Source: Candidatus Poribacteria bacterium
Lineage (GTDB): Bacteria; Poribacteria; WGA-4E; WGA-3G
Reading direction: 5' to 3'
Assembly: GCA_009839745.1 (NCBI GenBank)
Contig: VXPE01000011.1
Span: 15,910-54,807 of the forward strand
DNA: 38,898 nt
Shown here: in pieces, positions 12,916-21,841 of the stretch
Position numbering within the stretch: position 1 is the stretch's first letter
Layout: the number at the start of each line of letters is the position of its first letter
Made by a program: the position numbers and the translations under genes
The notes under the pieces: model-generated
What the model was told of the DNA's origin: nothing
What the model saw: the letters and a program-made list of their open reading frames with translations, nothing else
The model's database searches: none

Positions 12916-14400
12916 TCAATTGCTAACGAACAGTTTGGCGAACAATCCCCAACCGCTGATTCCGGCAAATGTAACAAGCACGGCTGCGGAAATCAAGGCA
13001 CCGATGAACATGAACGGGCGCGTCCGATAAGCAGTGGGTAGCTTGGCGTTGAGATAGAGTGCTGCGATCATCATCAACGCGATCGAAAAATTCGCCAAAA
13101 TAAAACCTGCGATCTGTGTCAAGATATCGAACGGGATGTTCAACCAAATGAGCACCATTGTCGTTAGGAAAATATAGACACAAATCCATCTACGGAGTGT
13201 ATCGTAGTTCCATTCGCGATGGGGCCAGATCGCTTGGAAGAACTCTTGCATCACCCGTGCGTAAATCTCAGGAAGTGCCTGCAGCGTTCCCCACAGCGCG
13301 ACGATGATACAGATGTAGTACACCCATACGAGTGAAGCATGAATATTTTTCCAGACACTCGCCTGTTCGGTAAGCAGACTCCACCCTTCAAAAGTGCTTT
13401 GCATTCCATACAGGACAGCCGCACCTGAGATCATGAACGCGCCTGTCACGATAAACAACACTATCGCACCCATACCGACATCCCATCGGAGCGGGGCAAG
13501 GATTTTTCGGAGTTGACTGACCTGCTCAGGGTGTTCAGGGAGGTAATCAATTCTATCACGAGTGGCGGCACGCTGACGGATCGCGTCAATGTTCCGATGT
13601 GATGTCATCCCCCACCGGTGCATGCTCACCCAATTTGCGTAAACAACGTATCCCATTACAGAACCACCGACGTAACCAAACGCAGTCGCCATTGTCAATA
13701 ACGGGTTTTCAACCGCGTCTTTGGGTGCCCATTCAGGGAATTCAGGTAAATGTCCAAAACGGAGACTCCCAACGAGTGCCTTACCAAAGTCGGGACGCAC
13801 CATGAGCGTGCCAATAATCGTTCCGACAACAAGAATGAGGCAGATAATGAGTTGCTGTTTTTCAAGCCTCTCAAAGGAGATACGTAAACCAAAAAGGAGT
13901 GCAAGAGTGATAAAGCAGGATGTGATTAGGTTTTCCCAAACGAGTTGCGAGATACCTGAAGACAGTGTATCTTTGAACAAAAAATGGAGCAGTGCCCCAC
14001 ACGGTTTGGCAATCGGCACCCACGCTAATGGCGCACCTACCATCTCAAAGAGGACAATCACAAGGAGGAGCCAGCCCCGCGGTCCAGGCAGCTTGGCGAG
14101 CCGCTGCCCGATGTATTCACCGCTCACCGCTGTGTAGCGACCGAGCAGATAGGTGACAAAAATACCTTTCACGACGCAGCTGAGCAGGACAAGCCAGAGC
14201 AAGTTATAACCTGCCCACGCCCCTGCCCGAACGACAACAATCGTCTCGCCTGCCCCGATACTCACCGAGGCAACAATCGCAGCGGGTCCAAACACCGATG
14301 CAAGCGCTATAATCTTTTTCAGGGACCACGGCTCGGCATAAGGACCGGTGACGGGTGGGATGTCAACAGGTTCAGTCGTTTGTGTCTCTTCTGTTTGCAT
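12916..14400 (-). CDS. Nramp-like divalent-cation transporter family protein
   Basis: About 494 residues with roughly 11 membrane spans, of the Nramp/SLC11 fold: KKIIALASVFGPAAIVASVS in helix 1, SIGAGETIVVVRAGAWAGYN, then LPGPRGWLLLVIVLFEMVGAP. The DPGN metal motif of classical Mn/Fe transporters is replaced by FGPAAI, and I see no MPH motif in helix 6, so the substrate is probably not the classical one. The start at 14400 avoids an N-terminal extension that would overlap the hairpin at 14422-14445. It lies upstream of a PhyH gene on the minus strand. Confidence 0.75.
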   Translation of the reverse strand: MQTEETQTTEPVDIPPVTGPYAEPWSLKKIIALASVFGPAAIVASVSIGAGETIVVVRAGAWAGYNLLWLVLLSCVVKGIFVTYLLGRYTAVSGEYIGQRLAKLPGPRGWLLLVIVLFEMVGAPLAWVPIAKPCGALLHFLFKDTLSSGISQLVWENLITSCFITLALLFGLRISFERLEKQQLIICLILVVGTIIGTLMVRPDFGKALVGSLRFGHLPEFPEWAPKDAVENPLLTMATAFGYVGGSVMGYVVYANWVSMHRWGMTSHRNIDAIRQRAATRDRIDYLPEHPEQVSQLRKILAPLRWDVGMGAIVLFIVTGAFMISGAAVLYGMQSTFEGWSLLTEQASVWKNIHASLVWVYYICIIVALWGTLQALPEIYARVMQEFFQAIWPHREWNYDTLRRWICVYIFLTTMVLIWLNIPFDILTQIAGFILANFSIALMMIAALYLNAKLPTAYRTRPFMFIGALISAAVLVTFAGISGWGLFAKLFVSN

Positions 14401-14421
14401 AAACAGTTCCCAATAACAACA

Positions 14422-14445
14422 AGCGGACTTCGAGAGAAGTCCGCT
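14422..14445 (-). terminator. terminator between the ThuA and Nramp-like genes
   Basis: AGCGGACTT (14422-14430) and AAGTCCGCT (14437-14445) form a perfect 9-bp stem with a 6-nt loop. On the minus strand it is followed by TGTTGTTATT. It lies 19 nt past the ThuA stop codon and suggests the Nramp-like gene has its own promoter or is expressed by readthrough. Confidence 0.6.
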
Positions 14446-14463
14446 CACTGTTAACTTATACGC

Positions 14464-15198
14464 TTATTCTTCTTCTAAGGGTTCTAAGGGTTGCGCGTTG
14501 CCAAAGACAGGGGTCGGTGCGTTGCCGGGCGCTGCCCATCGAGAGGCATTCGCAATAACGTGTCGAACGTTCTCATCGTAAAAGATGGGATACGTCTCAT
14601 GACCGGGACGGAAATAGAAGATCTTCCCTCTGCCCCGATAATAACAACATCCACTTCGGAAGACTTCACCGCCGGGGAACCAGCTGACGAAAATAAGGGT
14701 ATCGGGTTCAGGAATATCAAACGGCTCGCCATACATCTCGGCGTGCTCAATTTCAAAGTATTCGCCTAAGCCTTCAACGATTGGGTGTCCGTGCTCAATG
14801 ACCCAGAGACGTTCCTTCTCGCCTGCCTCACGCCATTTGAGACTACACGACGTGCCCATCAAACCCGTAAAGGGTTTAGAATAGTGCGCCGAGTGCAGCA
14901 CAATCAGTCCCATACCTTCTAACACACGGGCGCGAACTTTAGCGGCGATATCATCTTCAACTGCACCGTGCGCCGCGTGTCCCCACCAGATGAGAACATC
15001 GGTGTTTGAGAGGACATCGTCGGTTAATCCGTGTTCGGGTTCATCTAAAGTTGCGCTCCGAACCTTAAAACCGCCAGTTTTGTCGAGTCCATCGGCAATA
15101 GCGGCATGGATACCATTCGGATAGATACCGCGAATGAACTCGTTCGTTTTTTCGTGTCTAAATTCATTCCAGACTGTAACCTGAATCGGTTGCGTCAT
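14464..15198 (-). CDS. ThuA-like domain protein
   Basis: About 244 residues with the ThuA / class I glutamine-amidotransferase-like fold: [60 protein letters not shown] and [20 protein letters not shown]. ThuA is linked to trehalose utilisation; homologues occur with sugar oxidoreductases. ATG 15198, with AAGGAG at 7 nt, is chosen over 15234. It is 47 bp downstream of fabV and may share its transcript. The exact reaction is not known. Confidence 0.85.
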   Translation of the reverse strand: MTQPIQVTVWNEFRHEKTNEFIRGIYPNGIHAAIADGLDKTGGFKVRSATLDEPEHGLTDDVLSNTDVLIWWGHAAHGAVEDDIAAKVRARVLEGMGLIVLHSAHYSKPFTGLMGTSCSLKWREAGEKERLWVIEHGHPIVEGLGEYFEIEHAEMYGEPFDIPEPDTLIFVSWFPGGEVFRSGCCYYRGRGKIFYFRPGHETYPIFYDENVRHVIANASRWAAPGNAPTPVFGNAQPLEPLEEE

Positions 15199-15245
15199 AA
15201 GTTTCTCCTTATTGATTGTAAATTGCATTTTCAACTACACTTGGG

Positions 15246-16439
15246 TTAAAACACCAATTCCGTCTCCACCGCCTCATCGTAGTCTACGCCTTCAACTTCA
15301 AACCCGAACAGGTTTCGGAAGCGTCGCCTGAAGTCTGCGTAATCGGAGAGTTCATGGAAATTGTCGGTATCGATTTGCTCCCAACGCTCCGTCACTGCGT
15401 TTGTCACCTCAGGTTGTAACTCACGGTCATCGAGGCGAATATAGCGTTCGTTGTCGAGGTGTGGTTGTAGTCCAGGTCCGAGATGCTCCGAGAAGAGCCG
15501 TCGCATCTGCCCAATTGGTGCCTCATTGATGCCCTTGGCATTCATAATGTCATAGAGGATACTGACATAGAGCGGCACGACAGGGATTGCTGCGGACGCT
15601 TGTGTAACGACGGCTTTGTTCACCGAGATATAGGCATTACCACCGAGTTGATTTGCGAGTCGCTTGTCAAGTGCGTCAACACGCGTCTTGAGGTCGTCCT
15701 TTGCTCTACCGATGGTCCCATCCCAGTAAATGGGCCACGTTAAGGTGCTCCCGATATAGGTATAGGCAACAACTGTGACTTCTGGCGCGAGCAACTCCGC
15801 TTCCGCCAATGCGTCAATCCACATCTCTAAATCTTCACCCCCCATCACAGCAACTGTATCCGTAATCTCCTGTTCAGTTGCGGGATCAATGGTAACAGGA
15901 ACGATGGTTTCTCGATTCAGATCAATCGTTTTCCCTGTATATGGCTCACCGATCGGTTTCAGTTGTGATTGATGTGAGGCACCGGTTTTTGGATGTATGC
16001 GTCGGGGTGCGGCGATACTGTAGACGAGCATATCTATTTTGCCGAAATTCGCCTTGAGTCGGTTAATTGCCTCCGCCTTCATCTCATCGGAAAACGCATC
16101 CCCGTTGAGGCTATCAGCGAAAAACCCATCCGCTGTCGCCTGTCGATGGAAAGCAGCCGTGTTATAGTAACCTGCCGTTGCAGTGCGTCTGCTATCAGCG
16201 GGACGTTCATAAAGAAGTCCAAGCGTCTTCGCACCGTAAGCCCAGGTCAGAGCGATCCGAGAGGCGAGCCCGTAACCTGTTGATGCCCCGATGACGAGTG
16301 CGTTCATATCTGTTGCTTTGTAGGGAATGCCCTGTTTAATCTCATCAATCTGATTAAGGACATTCGCATGACAACCTGCCGGATGTGCATTGGTGCAAAT
16401 AAACCCGCGTATCCGAGGCTTAATAATTTGGACTGCCAT
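15246..16439 (-). CDS. fabV: trans-2-enoyl-CoA/ACP reductase FabV
   Basis: A 397-residue single-domain NAD(P)H-dependent enoyl reductase that completes each cycle of fatty-acid elongation. It begins with KPRIRGFICTNAHPAGC, then a Rossmann segment (NALVIGASTGYGLASRIAL), then DMLVYSIAAPRR, and the FabV catalytic Y-x8-K (Y-WDGTIGRA-K). The length matches the family. The start at 16439 has AAGGAAAG upstream, and the leader carries the repeat at 16451-16528. FabV isoforms are commonly insensitive to FabI-directed inhibitors (family knowledge). Confidence 0.95.
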   Translation of the reverse strand: MAVQIIKPRIRGFICTNAHPAGCHANVLNQIDEIKQGIPYKATDMNALVIGASTGYGLASRIALTWAYGAKTLGLLYERPADSRRTATAGYYNTAAFHRQATADGFFADSLNGDAFSDEMKAEAINRLKANFGKIDMLVYSIAAPRRIHPKTGASHQSQLKPIGEPYTGKTIDLNRETIVPVTIDPATEQEITDTVAVMGGEDLEMWIDALAEAELLAPEVTVVAYTYIGSTLTWPIYWDGTIGRAKDDLKTRVDALDKRLANQLGGNAYISVNKAVVTQASAAIPVVPLYVSILYDIMNAKGINEAPIGQMRRLFSEHLGPGLQPHLDNERYIRLDDRELQPEVTNAVTERWEQIDTDNFHELSDYADFRRRFRNLFGFEVEGVDYDEAVETELVF

Positions 16440-16450
16440 TTTTTAACTTT

Positions 16451-16528
16451 CCTTGCGGAGTAATAAGCGTGGTTCCATGCTTGAAGCCTTCCTCTCCCGA
16501 GTCGCCCTCCACTTCGTTTCGGGCTGCG
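16451..16528 (-). repeat. leader repeat with conserved ends, copy 2 (fabV leader)
   Basis: CCTTGCGGAG (16451-16460) and CCTCCACTTCGTTT (from 16506) match the copy at 12785-12862 with identical 55-bp spacing. The middle differs but can still form a small hairpin (GGTTC/GAAGCC). The start codon of fabV is 12 bp away. A partial third copy (ACCTTGCGGAT) is at about 24103-24113. Confidence 0.5.
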
Positions 16529-16570
16529 CTTTGGTGACGCATCATACCGATTTTAAGTTTCCTCAAGAGA

Positions 16571-17032
16571 TTAATCCTCAATTTCGATAACCATCTCAAT
16601 TTCAACGGGAATCCCGCCGGGCAATTGCACCATACCGACTGCGGAGCGTGCATGTCTACCTTTGTCGCCGAACACCTCAACCAAAAAGTCGGATGCGCCG
16701 TTGACAACCGCGGGTTGATCGGTGAAGTCGGGTGCCGAATTGACGAACCCAATCACCTTGACGACACGCTTGATTCTGTCTAAATCACCGAGTGCGTGTT
16801 TGAGGGTGCTTAACAAGCAAATTGCCACTTGACGTGCCGAAGCGTAGCCTTCCTCGATCGTCGCATCAGTGCCGAGTTGGCTTTTATAGATTGGACCTTC
16901 GCCTGTTCCGGGACCGTGTCCTGATGTAAAGACGAGATTGCCGGTCTGCACCGTCGTGACATAATTCGCTACGGGGACCGCGGGTTCTGGTAATTCTACA
17001 CCTAATTCCTCAAGTCGTTGTTCTATTTTCAT
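16571..17032 (-). CDS. RidA/YjgF family protein
   Basis: A 153-residue protein of the YjgF/YER057c/UK114 fold. TGNLVFTSGHGP, IEEGYASARQVAICLLSTLK, LDRIKRVVKVIGFVNS and GRHARSAVGMVQLPGGIPVEIEMVI (with the key arginine in HARSAVG) are clear family blocks. RidA deaminates reactive enamine/imine intermediates; this longer subfamily is less well characterised. The start is preceded by AGGG. A promoter is at 17141-17169. Confidence 0.85.
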   Translation of the reverse strand: MKIEQRLEELGVELPEPAVPVANYVTTVQTGNLVFTSGHGPGTGEGPIYKSQLGTDATIEEGYASARQVAICLLSTLKHALGDLDRIKRVVKVIGFVNSAPDFTDQPAVVNGASDFLVEVFGDKGRHARSAVGMVQLPGGIPVEIEMVIEIED

Positions 17033-17140
17033 TTGATTTCCCTTTTATTAAAGATTAAATCCCAACATGCCGCAAACACGGCACTTCTGATGGGACCTGC
17101 AAGTCAATACTTGCTGTGATGGTTTGGACATGCCTCTATT

Positions 17141-17169
17141 ATTAAACAGGTTTTCGTCAATTTTGTCAA
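17141..17169 (-). promoter_or_regulatory. probable sigma-70 promoter of the RidA gene
   Basis: On the minus strand TTGACA (17169-17164), a 17-nt spacer and TTTAAT (17146-17141) lie about 109 nt before the RidA start. Together with the plus-strand promoter at 17247-17275 it accounts for most of the 301-bp divergent interval; CCCCTACGGGG (17191-17201) is the only other palindrome noted there. Confidence 0.5.
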
Positions 17170-17246
17170 GAGATTTCTATAGAGATGTCACCCCTACGGG
17201 GTTACAGAAATAACAAAAACTTTACACACTCCCAACAGTCCGCAAT

Positions 17247-17275
17247 TTGATTTATAGATTGATTTATGCTAAAAT
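17247..17275 (+). promoter_or_regulatory. probable sigma-70 promoter of the dehydrogenase-sulfatase operon
   Basis: TTGATT (17247-17252), a 17-nt spacer and TAAAAT (17270-17275), about 58 nt before the start codon at 17334. Confidence 0.55.
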
Positions 17276-17333
17276 GGATCGAGGATTAATCGAAATATTC
17301 TTATATATTTAGTGAAAAATAGAAGGAGCGACT

Positions 17334-18356
17334 ATGAAAGTAGCAGCAGTTTTAGGTGAACATCAAGCAGGAGTCGTCGAAGTACCAGATCCGATACCGA
17401 AAGAGGATTGGGTCGTTGTAAAAATCCACGCTTCGCCGATGTGTACCGAATACCACGCTTTCGAGCATGGATACAAAACCGACGGGCTTGGACACGAAGC
17501 CGCAGGCGAAGTCGTTGACATGGCTCAGCCCGGAAAAGTGGAGATTGGTGACCGCGTGGTGGTCATGCCGCAATACCCCTGCGGGAAGTGCGCACTCTGC
17601 ACCGATGGGGACTACATCCACTGCGAAAACAACTACAATTTCGAGGAATTCGTCGGCACCCGTCACGGGAGTGCGACGATGGCACAATACATCCTCAAAC
17701 CGTCTTGGTTGCTCCCGAAGATTCCAGACGATGTCTCCTACGAACACGCCTCCCTTGCGTGTTGTGCCTTGGGTCCGTCGTATCGCGCTTTTGATGAAAT
17801 GGGCGTTAACGCGACACACACTGTGCTGATTACCGGTATCGGTCCTGTCGGTTTTGGTGCGATTGCCAACGCCCGGTTTCGCGGGGCAAAAGTCATTGCG
17901 GCGGAACTGATCCCGTGGCGCGCCGAACGCGCAAAGCAGATGGGCGTCGAAGCAGTCATCAACCCGACCGATGAAGATGCCGTAGACCAGATTCGTGATC
18001 TCACTACGGATGGACGCGGTGTGGATTTTGCGCTCGACTGCTCAGGGAACGTGCACGCGCACAGACTCTGTATCGATACAACGCGGCGGCGTGGCACGAT
18101 TGCATTCGTCGGACAGAGCGGCACAAACGACACCATCCTCCACGTGAGCCCAGATCTCATCGGTAAAGGGTTGCGTCTCATGGGGGCATGGCATTATAAC
18201 CTCAATCAATTTCCCGGCTTGATGAAGGTCATCGAAGGCTCACCCCTCCTCGACCTGCTTATCAGCAATATCTTCCCGATGCGTGAGATCCAGAAGGCAT
18301 TTGAAACCTCCGCATCTCAAGAAAGCTCAAAGATTATCCTGAAACCCTGGGAATAA
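17334..18356 (+). CDS. zinc-binding medium-chain dehydrogenase
   Basis: A 340-residue alcohol/polyol dehydrogenase-like enzyme. C37 (SPMCTEYH) and H54-E55 (GLGHEAAGE) form the catalytic zinc site; C83, C86, C89 and C97 (PCGKCALC...HC) form the structural zinc site. GIGPVGFGAIANA is the nucleotide-binding loop. It resembles sorbitol/threonine dehydrogenases; the substrate is unknown. AAGGAG lies 6 nt before the start. The sulfatase follows after 3 nt, indicating an operon that may process a sulfated sugar or polyol (inference). Confidence 0.88.
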   Translation: MKVAAVLGEHQAGVVEVPDPIPKEDWVVVKIHASPMCTEYHAFEHGYKTDGLGHEAAGEVVDMAQPGKVEIGDRVVVMPQYPCGKCALCTDGDYIHCENNYNFEEFVGTRHGSATMAQYILKPSWLLPKIPDDVSYEHASLACCALGPSYRAFDEMGVNATHTVLITGIGPVGFGAIANARFRGAKVIAAELIPWRAERAKQMGVEAVINPTDEDAVDQIRDLTTDGRGVDFALDCSGNVHAHRLCIDTTRRRGTIAFVGQSGTNDTILHVSPDLIGKGLRLMGAWHYNLNQFPGLMKVIEGSPLLDLLISNIFPMREIQKAFETSASQESSKIILKPWE

Positions 18357-18359
18357 GCC

Positions 18360-19754
18360 ATGCCAACTACACATAAACCGAATATACTCCTCATCGTGTC
18401 CGACGACCATGCGGCACCGGCGATCAGTTGTTATGGCAGCGAGATGAATCACACCCCGAATATCGACCGAATCGGCAACGGCGGCATGCGATTCAACAAC
18501 TGTTTCTGCACGAACGCAATCTGCACACCTGCACGTGGCTCCATTCTTACGGGAAAATACAGCCATCAAACCGACATCAAAACCCTCGCGGATACCATCG
18601 ATCACACACAGGAACAGACAGTCGCACAGATGCTGCATGAAGCCGGGTATCAGACTGCGATTGTCGGGAAGTGGCATCTCGGACACGGGGGTGTCAGTGA
18701 TCCGCACGGATTCGATTACTGGAACGTGTTTCCTGTCCAAGGGGCACACATCAATCCTGAAATGATTGAGATGGGGGAACCGAAAAAATTCAATGGATAC
18801 TCCGCGGACATCGTGACGGACAACTCGCTGAATTGGCTACAGGGCAGAGAGGCAGATCAACCGTTTTTTCTTATGACGACCTACAAAGCGACGCACGATC
18901 CCTTCTTTCCGAATCCGAAGCATCGGCATCTCTACACGGAAGAAATCCCTGAGCCACCAACTTTCAACGATGATTATGAAAACCGAGCGGCAGCCGCCGC
19001 AATGAATACGGCAAAAGTAGACATCATGCAACGGAAAAACCATCTGCCGGAACCGACACCTGAAGGTCTGACGGGTGATGCTTTGAAACGATGGAACTAT
19101 CAGTGCTACATGCAGAACTATCTGCGGTGCGCCCATGCCATCGACGAGAATGTCGGACGCTTGCTCGATTATCTGGACGCGGAAGGTCTTGCGGATGATA
19201 CGATTGTCATCTATTCTGCAGATCACGGATTCTTTTTAGGCGACCACGGTTGGTATGACAAACGGTTCATGTATGAGGAATCCATACGGATTCCGTTGCT
19301 CGTCCGGTATCCACACGAGATCCAAGCGTCGGGTGTGAGCGAACAAATTACACTGAACGTCGATTTCGCGCCGACGTTACTCGACTACGCAGGCATAGGA
19401 ATTCCCGACGATATGCAGGGCCGGAGTCTCCGAACGTCGTTGGAAGGTGAAATGCCAGCGGATTGGCGAACATCCATGTATTACCGGTATTGGATGCACC
19501 TGGCGCACTTCAACATCCCCGCGCACTACGGCGTGCGGACGGAACGGTATAAACTCATCTACTATTACGGTGAGGCGTTGGGAGCAGGCGGTGCAATCGA
19601 CCGTTCTACACCGCCAGAGTGGGAATTGTTCGATCTGGAGAAGGATCCGCATGAAATGCACAATGTTTACGGAGATCCGGCGTATAACGAGGTTGTGGTG
19701 GAATTGAAAACGGAATTGGAACGACTTCGGGATGCGTTGGGGGATTATGAGTAG
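18360..19754 (+). CDS. formylglycine-dependent sulfatase
   Basis: 464 residues of the arylsulfatase/alkaline phosphatase superfamily. NILLIVSDDHA holds the metal aspartates, and the signature CTPARG (C55-x-P-x-R59) provides the cysteine converted to formylglycine. GYQTAIVGKWHLGHG and IVIYSADHGFFLGDHGW complete the active site. No signal peptide is visible from this start, so it appears cytoplasmic unless exported by another route. It lies 3 nt after the dehydrogenase and is translationally linked. The substrate is likely a sulfated carbohydrate. The anaerobic or aerobic maturase is not in the window. Confidence 0.93.
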   Translation: MPTTHKPNILLIVSDDHAAPAISCYGSEMNHTPNIDRIGNGGMRFNNCFCTNAICTPARGSILTGKYSHQTDIKTLADTIDHTQEQTVAQMLHEAGYQTAIVGKWHLGHGGVSDPHGFDYWNVFPVQGAHINPEMIEMGEPKKFNGYSADIVTDNSLNWLQGREADQPFFLMTTYKATHDPFFPNPKHRHLYTEEIPEPPTFNDDYENRAAAAAMNTAKVDIMQRKNHLPEPTPEGLTGDALKRWNYQCYMQNYLRCAHAIDENVGRLLDYLDAEGLADDTIVIYSADHGFFLGDHGWYDKRFMYEESIRIPLLVRYPHEIQASGVSEQITLNVDFAPTLLDYAGIGIPDDMQGRSLRTSLEGEMPADWRTSMYYRYWMHLAHFNIPAHYGVRTERYKLIYYYGEALGAGGAIDRSTPPEWELFDLEKDPHEMHNVYGDPAYNEVVVELKTELERLRDALGDYE

Positions 19755-19773
19755 GTTAGTATCTACAAGATAC

Positions 19774-19952
19774 ACTAATCTCTCCATTCCATTGTTTTCT
19801 TTTGAAGTTCAAGTGCTGTATACTGGTCACGATATTCCTCCAAACCACCGATCCAATCTAATTTAGGTTTCTTTTTTCGTTTTGGAATGGATTACTTCTT
19901 TATGATATTCAGGTGGAAGCTGCTTGAGTTTCTCAACAACGATAGATTCCAT
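19774..19952 (-). pseudogene. frameshifted DUF2281-type antitoxin
   Basis: From ATG 19952 the frame reads MESIVVEKLKQLPPEYHKEV, typical of the N-terminus of DUF2281 (VapB-like) antitoxins, and then shifts. The other frame continues PKRKKKPKLDWIGGLEEYRD and QYTALELQKKTMEWRD to TAG 19774-19776, the family's C-terminal signature. A frameshift, probably with a deletion in the middle, has broken the gene. Its PIN toxin partner is absent. Its promoter (20033-20061) is nearly identical to that of mntA-hepT. Confidence 0.65.
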
Positions 19953-20032
19953 TTTTATACCTGCTCTTTAATTTTTTCTCTTATTCGCTTACATAACTCC
20001 TTTAGGACCACTTCGACTCGATTGTGTTAAAT

Positions 20033-20061
20033 ATTGTAAACTATCTTGAGATTTAAAGCAA
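20033..20061 (-). promoter_or_regulatory. sigma-70 promoter of the broken antitoxin
   Basis: On the minus strand TTGCTT (20061-20056), a 17-nt spacer and TACAAT (20038-20033). The whole block (about 35 bp) recurs at 21842-21870 with few differences. Confidence 0.65.
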
Positions 20062-20116
20062 TTTCTTTATCAAATCTTATAGGACTATTTAACTTCCAGT
20101 TCTCCGAAATATTATT

Positions 20117-20169
20117 AGGGGCGTTTCAGCCATCTTCAAAAGTTTGGACTGTGAAGAGAAAACGCCCCT
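20117..20169. terminator. large intergenic hairpin after the LamG gene
   Basis: AGGGGCGTTT (20117-20126) pairs with AAACGCCCCT (20160-20169) over 10 bp, and TCTTCA/TGAAGA (about 20132-20137 and 20152-20157) extends the stem inward. It lies 43 bp past the stop codon of the LamG gene at 20212. There is no clear T-run, so it may be a palindromic repeat rather than a terminator. The rest of 19953-20211 holds only the promoter above. Confidence 0.45.
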
Positions 20170-20211
20170 CACACTATTACGACACATTAGTCATCACGTT
20201 TTTATAATGAA

Positions 20212-21033
20212 TTACTCGCTTTTGAGCCGTCCCCACGTCATAGCGATTTTCCCTTCAGGCTTCACATCGGAAACGAGCATTTCCATTTCCCTCTGGATGT
20301 CCTTTTGTGATAAGACTTCGCTGTAGATAGCGAATTCGTCAATAACACCGTGAGCCCCTGCCGTGGTGGCTCTGTACTTAAACTTGTTATTTCCGCCGAT
20401 TCTTGGGGATTCATGAAATGCGGGAAATCCTGCGAACCCCTTCGCTGTAGCGACTTCCTCGCCATCAAGGTAGAAGTAAGCACTGCCGCCGAAATCCCAC
20501 GTTGCGGCGACGTGCATCCACGTATCTTTTTTCACAACATCCTCGGCCTGCGCGGCGAGATAATAGTCTGTATCGGGTGCATCCTCTACCGCGAAGTGGA
20601 ACTCGTTTTCCCGTTCTCCGATGACGGCACCTTTTCCAATCGAGAAGAAGACGACTGCGTTGTTGGCATCGAATATTCTAAAGGTCCCAGCGTCTCCACC
20701 ATTCCAATGCGGCTTAAACCAGAATAAAACGGTGCCGGGATCGGTCATCTCGTAATCGAATTCAATGAACTGGTCCAAGGCTTTGCTGAGTTCGATGCCC
20801 ATCCCGTAAGGACCGTCTTTACTTTTAACACGCTTTGCATTACCCTCAATCCTACCGTCATTTCCGTTTCCACTGGCATCTTCAACGACCCCTGCCTTTC
20901 TTCCCTTGAAAGAAAACCAAACTTCGGGTTTGGGTGCGGCATCTCCGATATGAGCAAGCAGCATCAAGCCAACTACGAACATCACAACCAATGTTAAAGG
21001 TTTATAGATAGACCGAATTGTCCAGTTAAACAT
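20212..21033 (-). CDS. secreted LamG-domain protein, second copy type
   Basis: About 273 residues from ATG 21033 (AGGAGG at 6 nt), giving a signal peptide with hydrophobic core LTLVVMFVVGLMLLAH and cleavage near GDA/APKPEVWF. The LamG sandwich follows: VWFSFKGRKAG, VEDASGNGNDGRIEG, YGMGIELSKALDQFIEFDY, WMHVAATWDFGGSAYFYLDG and HGVIDEFAIYSEVLSQKDI. It ends IAMTWGRLKSE, matching the tail of the other LamG protein. It is monocistronic, with a large hairpin downstream. Likely a surface or periplasmic binding protein. Confidence 0.85.
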   Translation of the reverse strand: MFNWTIRSIYKPLTLVVMFVVGLMLLAHIGDAAPKPEVWFSFKGRKAGVVEDASGNGNDGRIEGNAKRVKSKDGPYGMGIELSKALDQFIEFDYEMTDPGTVLFWFKPHWNGGDAGTFRIFDANNAVVFFSIGKGAVIGERENEFHFAVEDAPDTDYYLAAQAEDVVKKDTWMHVAATWDFGGSAYFYLDGEEVATAKGFAGFPAFHESPRIGGNNKFKYRATTAGAHGVIDEFAIYSEVLSQKDIQREMEMLVSDVKPEGKIAMTWGRLKSE

Positions 21034-21145
21034 AGCATCCTCCTGTTTAGTGCAGATATGCTTACCATCAAAATTAATTGAATATTCTAACACGTTAGGA
21101 AACATTGTCAAATATTCGCTCTATCCGATTTTGGACAGCGCGGTA

Positions 21146-21490
21146 TCATTCGCTTCTTTCCTTGAGGAGTTGTTGAATTTGTGTTTTCAGTATAGGAAGT
21201 TCAAATTGCACTACATCCCAGATAATGTTAATATCCACATCAAAATATACGTGGGTTACTCTGTTCCTTAACCCTGCAATTTCCTGCCATGGAATACTTG
21301 GATACTCTTCCTGAGTTGAATCAGGGATCTTCTTGACTGCTTCACCGATGCTCTGAAGGTTTCGGATAACCGCGTCAATCCGCATCTGGTCTGTCTCAAA
21401 CCCACCGCGAGTAATGCCTTCAACATAGGATGCAATACGGTCAGCTGCCGTCACTATGTCTTGGAGGTATAAATCATAGTTCCGTGACAT
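21146..21490 (-). CDS. hepT: HepT-type HEPN ribonuclease toxin
   Basis: A 114-residue HEPN/DUF86 protein. R75-NRVT-H80-V-Y82 is the RX4HXY motif; in characterised pairs the R and H are RNase residues and the tyrosine is AMPylated by MntA. It overlaps mntA by 17 bp at its 5' end, so expression is coupled. Part of a type VII-like toxin-antitoxin pair. No truncation is seen. Confidence 0.88.
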   Translation of the reverse strand: MSRNYDLYLQDIVTAADRIASYVEGITRGGFETDQMRIDAVIRNLQSIGEAVKKIPDSTQEEYPSIPWQEIAGLRNRVTHVYFDVDINIIWDVVQFELPILKTQIQQLLKERSE

Positions 21491-21785
21491 ACTCTATCTC
21501 TTTTTCAATATAAGGTTTGAAACCCGGTTTGATGGAGGTAGGGGTAACCAGGTCAACATCTTTCTGAAACAGGTCTTCAAGAAATAGAGCCAATCCCATG
21601 TAGTCCCGAAAAGTCAACCTCTCCAGTTCAACGAGGAAATCAATGTCGCTTGCGACGGTTGCTGTGCCGCGGACGTAAGACCCAAACAAGCCGATCCGTT
21701 TGACCCCGTATTTCCGCAGGGTCTGTCGATTATCCAGCAGGGTCTGCTTGATAAATGCTTTGCTGAGAACCGTTTGATTTTCCAC
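21474..21785 (-). CDS. mntA: MntA-type minimal nucleotidyltransferase antitoxin
   Basis: About 103 residues with the minimal nucleotidyltransferase signature GSYVRGTATVASDIDFLVE (GSX10DXD). It would AMPylate and silence HepT. GTG 21785, preceded by GGAGGG at 7 nt, is favoured over ATG 21821, which lies close to the predicted transcription start and has no ribosome-binding site. The promoter at 21842-21870 leaves a leader of about 50 nt. Confidence 0.85.
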   Translation of the reverse strand: MENQTVLSKAFIKQTLLDNRQTLRKYGVKRIGLFGSYVRGTATVASDIDFLVELERLTFRDYMGLALFLEDLFQKDVDLVTPTSIKPGFKPYIEKEIEYVTEL

Positions 21786-21841
21786 TCTGAATCCCTCCAC
21801 TAAAGCATTACAGTACCGCATGCCATTTCACTTACACGGCT

